Below, piece by piece: positions 18,132 through 27,142 of a DNA stretch of 64,000 nt. The number at the start of each line of letters is the position of its first letter. The first letter of the stretch is position 1. The stretch comes from Roseovarius salincola (lineage in GTDB: Bacteria; Pseudomonadota; Alphaproteobacteria; Rhodobacterales; Rhodobacteraceae): the NCBI RefSeq assembly GCF_026891095.1, contig NZ_JAPTNL010000016.1:1-64000 (forward strand), read 5' to 3'. The notes under the pieces were generated by a model. It worked only from the letters and a program-made list of their open reading frames with translations. It searched no databases and was not told where the DNA came from. A program made the translations under genes and the position numbers.

Positions 18132-19645
18132 GCCGCAGCCTCGTTCTTTTCCTGTTTGTCGATCCGGCGCTGGCGCAGCTCCATCCAGACCGAATAGGCG
18201 ATGGAGGCCAGCACGATGGCGATCAGCGTGAGGTTCAGGATGCCGGTGAAGAAATAGGACGTGCGACCGACCGAGGCATCGGCGATCATCGCGCCCTGGA
18301 TGAAGTTGGCCTCGGCGATGGGGCCAAGGATGAGGCCCAGCACCAGCGGCGCGGCGGCAAAGCCGAAGCGTTCGAGAAAATACATGCCCACGCCAAGCGC
18401 CGCCATCACATAGACATCGCCCATTGAGTTCTGCACCGAATAGGAGCCGAACACGGCAAGCCCCAGCACCAGCGCCGCCATCACCGATTGCGGCACCTGT
18501 GCCACCCGTGCGGCGAAGCCCGCGACGTAGAGGCCGAAGATACACATCAGGATCTGGCCGATCAGCATCGAGTTGATGAAGGTCCAGGCCACGTCCGGGT
18601 GATTGTCAAAGAGGTCCGAGCCCGGAAAGATCCCGTGGATCAGCAGCCCGCCCAGAAGTACCGCGGCGGTGGGGCTGCCGGGCACGGAGAGCGTGAGCAG
18701 CGGCACCAGCGAGGGGCCGACCATGGCGTTGTTGGCGCTCTCGGCGGCGATCACGCCTTCGGAATGACCGGTGCCGAACTTCTTGCGCTCGGGGCTGAAC
18801 TTGCGCGCCTGATCATAGGCGACGAGCCCCGCGATCTGGCCACCCACGCCGGGGATGAGCCCGATGGTTGAACCGATGGCGGTGCCGATGGAGAGCGAGC
18901 GCCAGCGGCGCAGGGTTTCGCGGATGGCCGCGCCGATGGGATGCTTGCGCACGGCGATCACCTCGGCGCCCGATGGCACGCGGCCACGGGCGAACATGGT
19001 CAGCACCTGCGGAATGGCAAAGAGACCGATCAGTGCCGGGATGATGTTGATCCCGCCCGACAGCTCGGGGTGGAAGATGAAACGCTGCGCGCCCATGATG
19101 TCGTCAAAGCCGATGGTCGCGAGCCACATGCCGATACAGCCCGACAACAGCCCCTTCACGACCGAATTGCTGTCGAGCGTGCCGATCACCGTGACCCCGA
19201 GGATCGCGAGCCAGAACAGGTGCGACGGTCCGAAGGCCAGTGCCCATTGCGCCAGCAGCGGTGTGAGGAAGATCAGCAACAGCACGCCGAACACCCCCCC
19301 GATGGCGGAAGATATGAACGAGAGTTGCAGCGCCTCGGCGCCGCGCCCCTGCGTGGCCATGGTGTGACCGTCGAGCGTGGTGGCGATATTGGCGGGCGCG
19401 CCTGGAATCTTGAGCAGGATCGCACTGACAGCGCCGCCTGCCACGGTCGATGTGTAGGCAGCGCCCAGCAGGATCAGCCCTTGGGCCGGGGGCAGCTGAA
19501 AGGTGAACGGAATCAGCAGCGCCACCGCCATCGTAGGCGACAGACCGGGCGTCGCCCCCAGAATCAGCCCGCCGATGGTGCCGATCAGCAAAAGCATGAA
19601 CGACATCGGCTGAAAGACCTCGCCGAAATAGCCTATGAATTCCAA
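18128..19645 (-). CDS. tctA: tripartite tricarboxylate transporter large permease
   Basis: A 505-residue TctA permease with about 11-12 membrane segments and the family signature GATPGLSPTMAVALLIPFTF near the N-terminus, followed by the GGAVSAILLKIPGAPANIATTLDG block. I chose a TTG start at 19645 because GGAGGGG lies 6-7 bases upstream and LEFIGYFGEVF matches the usual N-terminus; an in-frame ATG at 19684 would place that ribosome site inside the gene. First gene of the catabolic operon, facing the LacI regulator across 108 bases. Confidence 0.93.
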   Translation of the reverse strand: MEFIGYFGEVFQPMSFMLLLIGTIGGLILGATPGLSPTMAVALLIPFTFQLPPAQGLILLGAAYTSTVAGGAVSAILLKIPGAPANIATTLDGHTMATQGRGAEALQLSFISSAIGGVFGVLLLIFLTPLLAQWALAFGPSHLFWLAILGVTVIGTLDSNSVVKGLLSGCIGMWLATIGFDDIMGAQRFIFHPELSGGINIIPALIGLFAIPQVLTMFARGRVPSGAEVIAVRKHPIGAAIRETLRRWRSLSIGTAIGSTIGLIPGVGGQIAGLVAYDQARKFSPERKKFGTGHSEGVIAAESANNAMVGPSLVPLLTLSVPGSPTAAVLLGGLLIHGIFPGSDLFDNHPDVAWTFINSMLIGQILMCIFGLYVAGFAARVAQVPQSVMAALVLGLAVFGSYSVQNSMGDVYVMAALGVGMYFLERFGFAAAPLVLGLILGPIAEANFIQGAMIADASVGRTSYFFTGILNLTLIAIVLASIAYSVWMELRQRRIDKQEKNEAAA

Positions 19646-19689
19646 GAAGCGCCCCTCCCTATGGCTCTTCCCGTCATTATGCATGACGA

Positions 19690-19737
19690 TTGACAGTTCA
19701 GGCTAAGGCATGAAAATAGTATTGCAAATGTTTTCAT
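19690..19737 (+). promoter_or_regulatory. candidate promoter and LacI-type operator
   Basis: In the 108 bases between tctA and the lacI-type gene, TTGACA at 19690-19695 is followed after 17 bases by AAAATA (19713-19718), a possible promoter for the regulator. An inverted repeat ATGAAAA (19710-19716) and TTTTCAT (19731-19737) overlaps it, with a central TTGCAA. This AT-rich palindrome between divergent genes is the best candidate operator for the regulator acting on itself and on the tct operon. Confidence 0.4.
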
Positions 19738-19753
19738 TAACCCCCTGGAAAGA

Positions 19754-20794
19754 TTGCTTCAAGTGTCTGGAAATAAAAAGAAAAGCTCGGATATTGTGGC
19801 TGTTGCAAAGGCAGCGAAAGTCTCGCCTTCGACAGTGTCGCGCGCCTTCAATCATCCCGATCTGGTGAACCCGGCGACCCGCAAGAGAATCAACCGCGCC
19901 GTCGAGAAGCTGGGCTATATCCGCAATCGCGCGGCGCAGGCGATCCATGGCCGACGCAATGCCACGATCGGGTTGATCGTGCCGACGATCAATCACGCGA
20001 TCTTTGCCGAGGTGATCCAGTCCTTTTCGGATGCGATCGACCGGGCGGGTTTTACCCTGCTCATCGCGTCGCACGGCTATGAGCTTGAGCGCGAATACGA
20101 CACGATCCGCAAGCTGATGGAACATCGTGTGGATGGGATCGCCCTTGTCGGGCTGGAGCATTCGGAGGCCAGTTTCCGCCTGCTCGCGCGTCAGGAGACG
20201 CCCTGCATCGCGATCTGGAACTATTCGGCAGACGCGCCCATGTCCTGTGTCGGCCCCGACAATCGCGAGGCGGGGCGCATGGCGGCGCGGCATCTGCTGG
20301 AACTGGGGCATCGCGATATCGGGCTGGTCTTTCCGCGGGTCGAGGGTAATGACCGTGCGCGTCAGCGGCTTGAGGGCGCGATGGAGGAGATCCAGGCGCG
20401 CGGCGTGCCGGTGCGCGACGAATGGCGCATGGAATCGCCTTACAGCACGACCCTGGCGAAACAGGCGGTGCATGACCTGCTGGAGAGCGGGGCGCGCCCG
20501 ACGGCGCTTCTGTGTGGCAATGACGTGATCGCGCATGGGGCGATTTACGGGGTGCAGAGCATCGGTCTGGATGTTCCCGGCGACATGTCGGTCATGGGGA
20601 TCGGTGATTTCAACGGTTCGCATGACATGGAGCCGGGGCTGAGCACGGTGCGCATCCCCGCCGAGGATATCGGCAAGATCGCGGGCGAGCGCCTGACGGC
20701 GCTGATCGCGGCGGAGGCGCAGGAAATTTTCCGATATTGCTGCGAGCTGGAATGCATCGCGCGGGGCACGACGCGCAACTTGCGTCAGGCGTGA
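19754..20794 (+). CDS. LacI-family transcriptional regulator
   Basis: A LacI/GalR repressor of about 346 residues. The DNA-binding helix-turn-helix is VAVAKAAKVSPSTVSRAFN with the minor-groove hinge helix segment RKRINRAVEKLGYIRNRAAQ. A sugar-binding-protein-like effector domain follows, with GVDNREAGR-like GPDNREAGRMAARHL and DISVMG-like DMSVMGIGDFNG. The start is uncertain: TTG at 19754 with GGAAAG upstream, or GTG at 19763. It diverges from tctA and probably controls that operon. Its stop codon directly abuts the glnD stop (TGA then TCA), marking a sharp island boundary. Confidence 0.9.
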   Translation: MLQVSGNKKKSSDIVAVAKAAKVSPSTVSRAFNHPDLVNPATRKRINRAVEKLGYIRNRAAQAIHGRRNATIGLIVPTINHAIFAEVIQSFSDAIDRAGFTLLIASHGYELEREYDTIRKLMEHRVDGIALVGLEHSEASFRLLARQETPCIAIWNYSADAPMSCVGPDNREAGRMAARHLLELGHRDIGLVFPRVEGNDRARQRLEGAMEEIQARGVPVRDEWRMESPYSTTLAKQAVHDLLESGARPTALLCGNDVIAHGAIYGVQSIGLDVPGDMSVMGIGDFNGSHDMEPGLSTVRIPAEDIGKIAGERLTALIAAEAQEIFRYCCELECIARGTTRNLRQA

Positions 20795-23563
20795 TCAGGT
20801 CACGGCGCGTTCGGCCCCTTCGGCGATGGCGCGGCGCAGTTTGCTTTCCAGCGCCCGGCGCTTGGGTTCGGAGTGGAACTTGAGACCGAACATGTCCTTT
20901 ACATAGAAGGTATCGACCACCTGTTCGCCGTAGGTCGCGATCACCGCCGAGTTGATATAGACATTGCTGTCCGCCAGCGTCCGGGTCAGATCGTAAAGCA
21001 GGCCGGGACGGTCGCGGGTATCGACCTCGATGATGGTGTAGATTTCCGACCCTTCGTTGTCGAAGGTGATGTGGGTGGGCACCTTGAAGGCGCGCTCGCG
21101 CTTCTTGATCTTGTCGCGCGAGCGGATCGCCTGTGCCGCGACCACCTCGCCCTTGAGGGTCTTGCGGATCATGTCGCGCAGGCGCGGCAGGCGCTCGGCT
21201 TCGTAGGGGTGACCATCGGCGTCCTGGATCCAGAAGGCGGCGGTGGCGAACCCGTCCTTGGACGTGTAGGTGCGCGCGTCCACCACATTGGCCCCGACCA
21301 GCGCCAGCGCCCCGGCCAGCCGCGAGAAGATACCCGGATGATCAGCCAGCGCGAAACAGGCGCGGGTGGCGTCGCGGTCCTCGTCGATCGAGAGGTCGAT
21401 GGCGATATCGTCCTCGGAGAGGTCACGCAGCAGCCGCGCAAAGACCACATGCGCCGTGACATGCAGACCCTGCCAATAGGGCGGGTAATGGCGGGCGGTC
21501 TCGTTCTTGAGATCGCGCGCGGGCCAGTCCTTGAGCGCCTCGCGCAGATTGCGCTTGGCGTCCGAGCCGCGCTGTTCGCGGTTGAGATCCTCGAGCCCGC
21601 CTTCCATGGCGCGCCGGGTCTGGCGATAGAGCGCGCGCAGAAGCGAGGCTTTCCAGTTGTTCCAGGTGTTTGGACCGACACCGCGGATATCGCAGACGGT
21701 CAGCACGCAGAGCAGGTCGAGCCGCCCCTTGGTCTGCACCGCCTTGGCGAAGTCGCGCACTGTGCGCGGGTCGGCGATATCGCGTTTCTGCGCCATGTCG
21801 GACATCAGCAGGTGATAGCGCACCAGCCATTCGACGGTATCCACCTCCTTGGGACGCAGACCGAGGCGGGGCGCGACCTTGCGCGCGATCCGGGCGCCGA
21901 CGATGGAATGGTCCTCGTCGCGCCCCTTGCCGATGTCATGCAGCAGCAGTGCCACGTAAAGCACGCGCCGGTTCACGCCTTCCTCAAGGATCGAGGAAGA
22001 GAGCGGCAGGTTTTCAACGAGCTCGCCGCGCTCGATCTGCGCCAGGTTCGAAATGCATTGGATGGTGTGCTCGTCCACCGTGTAGCTGTGATACATGTTG
22101 AACTGCATCAGCGCGACGATGGGTTCGAATTCGGGGATGATTGCCGAAAGCACCCCCAGTTCGTTCATCCGCCTGAGCGCGCGTTCGGGGTTGCCGTGTT
22201 TCAGGAGCAGGTCGAGGAACAGCTTGCGCGCCTTGGGGTCGTTGCGAAAATCGTCGTCGATCAGCTCGAGATGGGCGGTGACAAGGCGCATGGCGTCCGG
22301 ATGGATCAGAAGCCCGGTGCGCAAGCCTTCCTCGAAGAGGCGCAGAATATTGAGCGGGTCCGAGAGAAAGGCGTCCTCGTCCACGATGGCAAGACGGCCG
22401 TGGACCTCTTCGTAGCCGTCCTTGAGCTTGCGTTTGCGCCGGAAGATCCGTTGCAGGAGTGGTTCGGATTTCACATGCGCCGCTTCCAGCTTGGTGAGGA
22501 AAATCCGCGTCAGATCGCCCACGGCGGTGGCGTGGCGGAAATATTCCTGCATGAAGACCTCGACCGCGCGCCGGCCGGCGGTATCGCTGTATCCCATGCG
22601 CTCGGCCACCTCGACCTGAAGGTCGAAGGTCAGCTGATCGGTGGGCCGGTTGGTGAGCAGGTGGACATGGCAGCGCACCGCCCATAGGAAATTCTCGGCG
22701 GTGGCGAAGGTGTCGAACTCGTCCTCGGTGAACATGCCGACATCCACCAGATCCGCGGCGCTGTCGACGCGGTGCAGGTATTTGGCGATCCAGAACAGTG
22801 ATTGCAGGTCGCGCAGCCCGCCCTTGCCCTCTTTGACATTGGGTTCGACCATGTAGCGCTGGCCGCCCTGTTTTTCATGGCGGGTGTCGCGCTCTTCCAG
22901 CTTGGCCTCGATGAATTCGCGCTCCGAGCCCTCGAACAGTTCGTGCCAGAGCCGCTTTTTGAAGTGGTCGGCAAGATGGCGGTCCCCGGCCAGGAAACGG
23001 TGCTCGAGGAGCGATGTGCGGATGGTGAAATCCTCGCCCCCGAGGCGCAGGCAGTCGCGGATGGTGCGGCTGGCATGACCGACCTTAATCTTGAGATCCC
23101 ACAGCATGTAGAGCATCGATTCGATGACGCTCTCGGCCCAGGGGGTGATCTTGTAGGGGGTCAGGAACAGCAGGTCGACATCCGATTGCGGGGCCATTTC
23201 ACCGCGCCCGTAGCCGCCGACCGCGAACATCGCGATGCTTTCGGAACTGGTGGGCGTGGCCACCGGGTGCAGATGGCGTTGGGCCACGTCAAGCGCATTG
23301 AGGAGGATGCAATCGGTCAGCCAGCTATAGGCGCGCACGGTGGCGCGGGCGGCGAAGGGATGTTCGGCGAAGCCCGCGGCGATGGTCTCGCGCCCCTGTG
23401 CCAGAGCTTCGGACAGCACCGAGACCGCGGCGCGGCGCAGCGCCATGGTATCGCCATCGGCCGCCGCCATCGCCTCGGCGAGGCGCGCCTCGACAGCGGC
23501 GTTGTCGAAGATGTCCTCGGCCGGGCGGATCAGGTCGTCCGGGCTTGAGATCGCGTCTTTCAT
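20795..23563 (-). CDS. glnD: bifunctional PII uridylyltransferase/uridylyl-removing enzyme
   Basis: A 922-residue GlnD, the sensor that uridylylates PII proteins when glutamine is low and reverses this when it is high. The nucleotidyltransferase motif GGYGRGEMAPQSDVDLLFL lies in the N-terminal third, the HD-domain motif LLLHDIGKGRDEDHS in the middle, and two ACT domains for glutamine sensing at the C-terminus (second at VDTRDRPGLLYDLTRTL). The start at 23563 is preceded by AAAGGA and gives the usual length. It is convergent with the LacI gene. Confidence 0.97.
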   Translation of the reverse strand: MKDAISSPDDLIRPAEDIFDNAAVEARLAEAMAAADGDTMALRRAAVSVLSEALAQGRETIAAGFAEHPFAARATVRAYSWLTDCILLNALDVAQRHLHPVATPTSSESIAMFAVGGYGRGEMAPQSDVDLLFLTPYKITPWAESVIESMLYMLWDLKIKVGHASRTIRDCLRLGGEDFTIRTSLLEHRFLAGDRHLADHFKKRLWHELFEGSEREFIEAKLEERDTRHEKQGGQRYMVEPNVKEGKGGLRDLQSLFWIAKYLHRVDSAADLVDVGMFTEDEFDTFATAENFLWAVRCHVHLLTNRPTDQLTFDLQVEVAERMGYSDTAGRRAVEVFMQEYFRHATAVGDLTRIFLTKLEAAHVKSEPLLQRIFRRKRKLKDGYEEVHGRLAIVDEDAFLSDPLNILRLFEEGLRTGLLIHPDAMRLVTAHLELIDDDFRNDPKARKLFLDLLLKHGNPERALRRMNELGVLSAIIPEFEPIVALMQFNMYHSYTVDEHTIQCISNLAQIERGELVENLPLSSSILEEGVNRRVLYVALLLHDIGKGRDEDHSIVGARIARKVAPRLGLRPKEVDTVEWLVRYHLLMSDMAQKRDIADPRTVRDFAKAVQTKGRLDLLCVLTVCDIRGVGPNTWNNWKASLLRALYRQTRRAMEGGLEDLNREQRGSDAKRNLREALKDWPARDLKNETARHYPPYWQGLHVTAHVVFARLLRDLSEDDIAIDLSIDEDRDATRACFALADHPGIFSRLAGALALVGANVVDARTYTSKDGFATAAFWIQDADGHPYEAERLPRLRDMIRKTLKGEVVAAQAIRSRDKIKKRERAFKVPTHITFDNEGSEIYTIIEVDTRDRPGLLYDLTRTLADSNVYINSAVIATYGEQVVDTFYVKDMFGLKFHSEPKRRALESKLRRAIAEGAERAVT

Positions 23564-23582
23564 TCGATCCTTTCGCGCGGCC

Positions 23583-24761
23583 CTAGAAGCCCGCGCCGCC
23601 AAAGCCCCTTGGCGCCGGGTCGATCACCTCGACCTGCTGGTCGCGGATCGTCGCCACCGCGAGGCCCCGCTCGTTGGTGCCATCGGGGCGGAAGCGAAAG
23701 ACGCCATTGACCCCCTGGAACCCGGCGCTCTGGGTCAGCGACCCGCGGCTGAGCGCGTTGCGGTCGCCGGACTTGGCAAGGGCGCCGACAGCGGCGATAC
23801 CGTCGTAGGACAGCCCCGCCAGTTCATGCGGCGCGTTGCCGTATGCGGCCTGGAAGCGGCTTTTGAACTGGGCGCTGCGTTGCGGGTCGGGCAGGGCGAA
23901 CCATCCGCCCTGAACGCCGGGCAGTTCCATCGTCTGGGGCGGCGTGTCCCAGCGGCTGAGACCCATGTACTGGATGGAGTCGGTGCTCAGCCCGGCCTCG
24001 GGCAGCATCTGCGAAAAGAGCGGCAGTGCGCCCGCTGTGTTGGCGGTGAGGAAGAGAGCGTCGGCATCGTTCTGACGGGCCGTCTCGCGAATCTGGGGCA
24101 CTGCCGAGACGACGCCATCCTGGGAGAACGTGTAGCTCACGCTGCCGGCCAACGTGGCGCCGTGGCGTGTGGCGGCCTGTTCGATGGCCTGGCGGCCCAG
24201 TCGCCCGGCGAGGTTGTCGGAATAGACCGTCAGAATACGGCTCTTGCCGCTGCGCGCGGCATAGCTGACCAGCCGGTTGGCGGTGTTCTCGAAGGTCTGG
24301 CCCAGCACGAAGAGGTTGCCGCCCGCGATGGTCGCATTGTTCGAGAAAGTCAGCACGTTGATGTCGCGATCAGCGACGGCGACGGCCACGGCATTGGCCG
24401 ATTCGGCGTGCAGCGGGCCGATGATGATCCTGGCGCCATCCTGAACCGCATTGAGCGCGGCGGTCCGGGCCTGCTCGGCCTGACCGGCGGTGCCGTAGAC
24501 GCGCAGGTCGATCTGCACGCCGCTCATGTCCGAGGCGGCCATGCGCGCGGCATTCTCGAGATCACGGGCGAGGCGCTGTTCCTGCGGCACACCGGAGCCA
24601 TGCGGCAACAGAAGGGCAACGGCGATCGGTTTGGAGGGACTGATCGGTTGACCGCCGCCGCCCGTGGTGGCGACCGGCTGGCACGCGCTGAGCCAGAGTG
24701 CGGCCATAAGGATGGCGATGCGGCCCGGCGCCTTGCGGGCGGAAGACAAAACGGCGAACAT
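23583..24761 (-). CDS. LpoA-like penicillin-binding-protein activator lipoprotein
   Basis: A 392-residue protein with a lipoprotein signal (IAILMAALWLSACQP, lipobox LSAC at residue 24-27) and a periplasmic-binding-protein-like domain (branched-chain amino acid receptor fold), as in the C-terminal half of LpoA. In alphaproteobacteria this gene stands divergently next to rsmI, as here. It probably acts in the periplasm on peptidoglycan synthesis. The N-terminal TPR domain of enterobacterial LpoA is absent. It is 19 bases upstream of glnD in the same direction and may be co-transcribed. Confidence 0.8.
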   Translation of the reverse strand: MFAVLSSARKAPGRIAILMAALWLSACQPVATTGGGGQPISPSKPIAVALLLPHGSGVPQEQRLARDLENAARMAASDMSGVQIDLRVYGTAGQAEQARTAALNAVQDGARIIIGPLHAESANAVAVAVADRDINVLTFSNNATIAGGNLFVLGQTFENTANRLVSYAARSGKSRILTVYSDNLAGRLGRQAIEQAATRHGATLAGSVSYTFSQDGVVSAVPQIRETARQNDADALFLTANTAGALPLFSQMLPEAGLSTDSIQYMGLSRWDTPPQTMELPGVQGGWFALPDPQRSAQFKSRFQAAYGNAPHELAGLSYDGIAAVGALAKSGDRNALSRGSLTQSAGFQGVNGVFRFRPDGTNERGLAVATIRDQQVEVIDPAPRGFGGAGF

Positions 24762-24848
24762 GGATTATGTCACTCCCTGGTTTTGCGGCGGGGCCTGCCC
24801 CGTTGCGATGTTCAGCTCCGATAATAAACGTCATGAGAGGCGGGTCCA

Positions 24849-25736
24849 GTGGTGAATCCGAAACAGCAGAGCCTGGCGCCGGGGCTATACCTGGTGGCGA
24901 CGCCGATCGGCACGGCGCGCGACATCACGCTGCGCACGCTCGATATCCTGGGCGCGGCGGACGTGATCGCCGCCGAGGATACCCGCAGCCTGCGCAAGCT
25001 GATGGATATCCACGGGATTTCGCCGGGCGACAGGCCCGTCCTAGCTTATCACGATCACAATGGCGAAAAGATGCGCCCGCGCCTGCTGGCGGCGCTGGCA
25101 GAGGGGAAATCGGTGGTCTACGCCTCCGAGGCCGGCACGCCGATGGTGGCCGATCCCGGCTATGACCTGGCGCGCGCGGCGGTGGCTGGGGGCCATGCGC
25201 TGATCTCGGCGCCTGGCCCGTCGGCGGTGATCGCGGCGCTGACTGTGGCGGGGTTGCCGACGGATCATTTCTTCTTCGCGGGCTTCCTGCCCAACGCCTC
25301 GGGGCGGCGGAAAACCGCGCTCAAGGCGCTGGAGGCCGTGCCGGGGACGTTGATTTTCTACGAATCGCCCAAGCGGGTGGCGGCGATGCTGCGCGATGCG
25401 GCGCAGGTTCTCGGGGGCGGGCGACAGGCGGCGGTCTGCCGGGAGCTGACCAAGAAATTCGAAGAGGTCATGCGCGGCACGCTGGAAGAACTGGCTGATG
25501 CCTGCGCCGCGCGCAGCCTGAAAGGCGAGATCGTGGTGCTGGTGGATCGCGGCCGTTTACCGAATATTCGCGAATCGGATTTAGAAATGCGGTTGGTTGA
25601 GGCATTGAAGGTGCATTCGGTGCGCGATGCCGCGGATGCGGTCTCGGCGGAACTGGGGCTGAAGCGGCGGCAGGTCTATCAGCGCGCTTTGCAGCTTTCG
25701 CAGGAATCGACAGGAGATCATGATCATGACGATTGA
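24849..25736 (+). CDS. rsmI: 16S rRNA (cytidine(1402)-2'-O)-methyltransferase
   Basis: A 295-residue tetrapyrrole-methylase-fold enzyme that 2'-O-methylates C1402 in the decoding centre of 16S rRNA. Diagnostic stretches are LYLVATPIGTARDITLRTLD, AAEDTRSLRKLMDIHGI, ASEAGTPMVADPGYDL and GPSAVIAALTVAGLPTDHF. It starts with GTG (24849, or the next GTG at 24852). The gene overlaps yraN by 17 bases. This arrangement (rsmI-yraN-gshB beside an LpoA-like gene) is common in relatives. Confidence 0.95.
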   Translation: MVNPKQQSLAPGLYLVATPIGTARDITLRTLDILGAADVIAAEDTRSLRKLMDIHGISPGDRPVLAYHDHNGEKMRPRLLAALAEGKSVVYASEAGTPMVADPGYDLARAAVAGGHALISAPGPSAVIAALTVAGLPTDHFFFAGFLPNASGRRKTALKALEAVPGTLIFYESPKRVAAMLRDAAQVLGGGRQAAVCRELTKKFEEVMRGTLEELADACAARSLKGEIVVLVDRGRLPNIRESDLEMRLVEALKVHSVRDAADAVSAELGLKRRQVYQRALQLSQESTGDHDHDD

Positions 25737-26145
25737 CGGGAATCTACAGCAGGCGGATGCCGGATCGTCGTGCCGCGCGCAGCGCGCCGATCGCGGGCTG
25801 CGGGCCTGGCAGGCCGGGATGGCGGCGGAACGCCGCGTGGCGACAAGCTATGACCGTCGCGGCGCGGATCTCATGGAAACCCGCTGGCGCGGAGAAGGCG
25901 GCGAGATCGACCTGATCCTGCGCGAGGGCGCGGTGATCGTGTTCTGCGAAGTCAAGGCGGCGCGCAGTTTCGATGCGGCGATCGCGCGACTGCGCCCGGC
26001 GCAGGTGCGGCGGATTCATGCGGCGGCGGCGGAATATCTGGGCCACGTGCCTGCGGGCCAGTTGGCCGAGGTGCGATTCGACCTTGCGGTGGTGGACCAG
26101 TCCGGCGCCGCGCAGATCATCGAGAATGCTTTCGGTCATTTCTGA
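25720..26145 (+). CDS. yraN: YraN family protein (UPF0102, nuclease-like fold)
   Basis: A 141-residue UPF0102 protein. The core WRGEGGEIDLILREGAVIVFCEVKAA contains the E-x-D...E-V-K pattern of the PD-(D/E)xK restriction-nuclease fold, and an AAERRVATSYDRRGADLMETRWR segment precedes it. Its precise role is unknown; family members are suspected to act in DNA processing. The first ATG (25720) overlaps the end of rsmI; ATG 25726 is an alternative. It lies 61 bases before gshB. Confidence 0.9.
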   Translation: MIMTIDGNLQQADAGSSCRAQRADRGLRAWQAGMAAERRVATSYDRRGADLMETRWRGEGGEIDLILREGAVIVFCEVKAARSFDAAIARLRPAQVRRIHAAAAEYLGHVPAGQLAEVRFDLAVVDQSGAAQIIENAFGHF

Positions 26146-26206
26146 TTTGCGATTGACGGCGGCTTGGCCCATTTAGGGCGGGAAGCAAACACGCCGGGGG
26201 AGCCCC

Positions 26207-27142
26207 ATGAAGATCGCCTTTCAGATGGACCCGATCGCGCCGGTCGATATCGACGCCGACAGCACCTTTCGCATCGCCGAAGAGGCGCAGGCGCGCGGCC
26301 ACGAGCTATTCTATTACACGCCCGATGCGCTGGCCTATGTCGAAGGGCGGGTGACGGCGCGGGGTTACCCGCTGGAGGTGCGGCGGGTGAAAGGCGACCA
26401 TTTCACCCTTGGCGACGCGCGCGTGGCGGATCTGGGCGAATTCGACGTGGTCTGGCTGCGCCAGGATCCGCCCTTCGACATGCATTATATCACCACGACG
26501 CATCTGTTGCAGCGCGTCATGCCCGGCACGCTGGTGGTGAACGATCCGTTCTGGGTGCGCAATTTCCCCGAAAAGCTGCTGGTGCTGGATTTCCCCCAGT
26601 TGATGCCGCCGACCGCCATCGCGCGCGACCTGGCGACGATCCGCGCCTTCAAGGATCGTCATGGGGATGTGATCCTGAAGCCGCTTTACGGCAATGGCGG
26701 CGCCGGGGTCTTTCACCTGTCGGAATCGGACCGCAATCTCAGCTCGCTTCACGAACTTTTCACCGGCTTCAGCCGCGAGCCGCTGATCGTGCAGAAATAC
26801 CTTCCCGAGATCAAGAATGGCGACAAGCGCGTGATCCTTGTCGATGGCGAAGCCGTGGGCGCGATCAACCGCATTCCGGCACAGGGTGAAACCCGCTCCA
26901 ACATGCATGTCGGCGGGCGTCCCGAAAAGGTCGCGCTCAATGACCGCGACCGCGAAATCTGCGCCGCGATCGGGCCGCTTTTGCGTGACAAGGGGCAGGT
27001 TTTCGTCGGCATCGACGTGATCGGCGACTACCTGACCGAGATCAACGTGACCTCGCCCACCGGCATCCAGGAACTGGAACGATTCGACGGGATCAATGTG
27101 GCCGCGATGATCTGGGAGGCGATCGAGGCGAAACGCGTGTGA
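26207..27142 (+). CDS. gshB: glutathione synthetase
   Basis: A 311-residue ATP-grasp enzyme that joins gamma-glutamylcysteine to glycine, the last step of glutathione synthesis. It begins [24 protein letters not shown]-grasp motifs [16 protein letters not shown] and the C-terminal [24 protein letters not shown] are complete. GGGGGAG precedes the ATG. Its stop overlaps the GTG start of the next gene (GTGTGA), so the hydrolase is likely translationally coupled. Confidence 0.97.
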   Translation: MKIAFQMDPIAPVDIDADSTFRIAEEAQARGHELFYYTPDALAYVEGRVTARGYPLEVRRVKGDHFTLGDARVADLGEFDVVWLRQDPPFDMHYITTTHLLQRVMPGTLVVNDPFWVRNFPEKLLVLDFPQLMPPTAIARDLATIRAFKDRHGDVILKPLYGNGGAGVFHLSESDRNLSSLHELFTGFSREPLIVQKYLPEIKNGDKRVILVDGEAVGAINRIPAQGETRSNMHVGGRPEKVALNDRDREICAAIGPLLRDKGQVFVGIDVIGDYLTEINVTSPTGIQELERFDGINVAAMIWEAIEAKRV

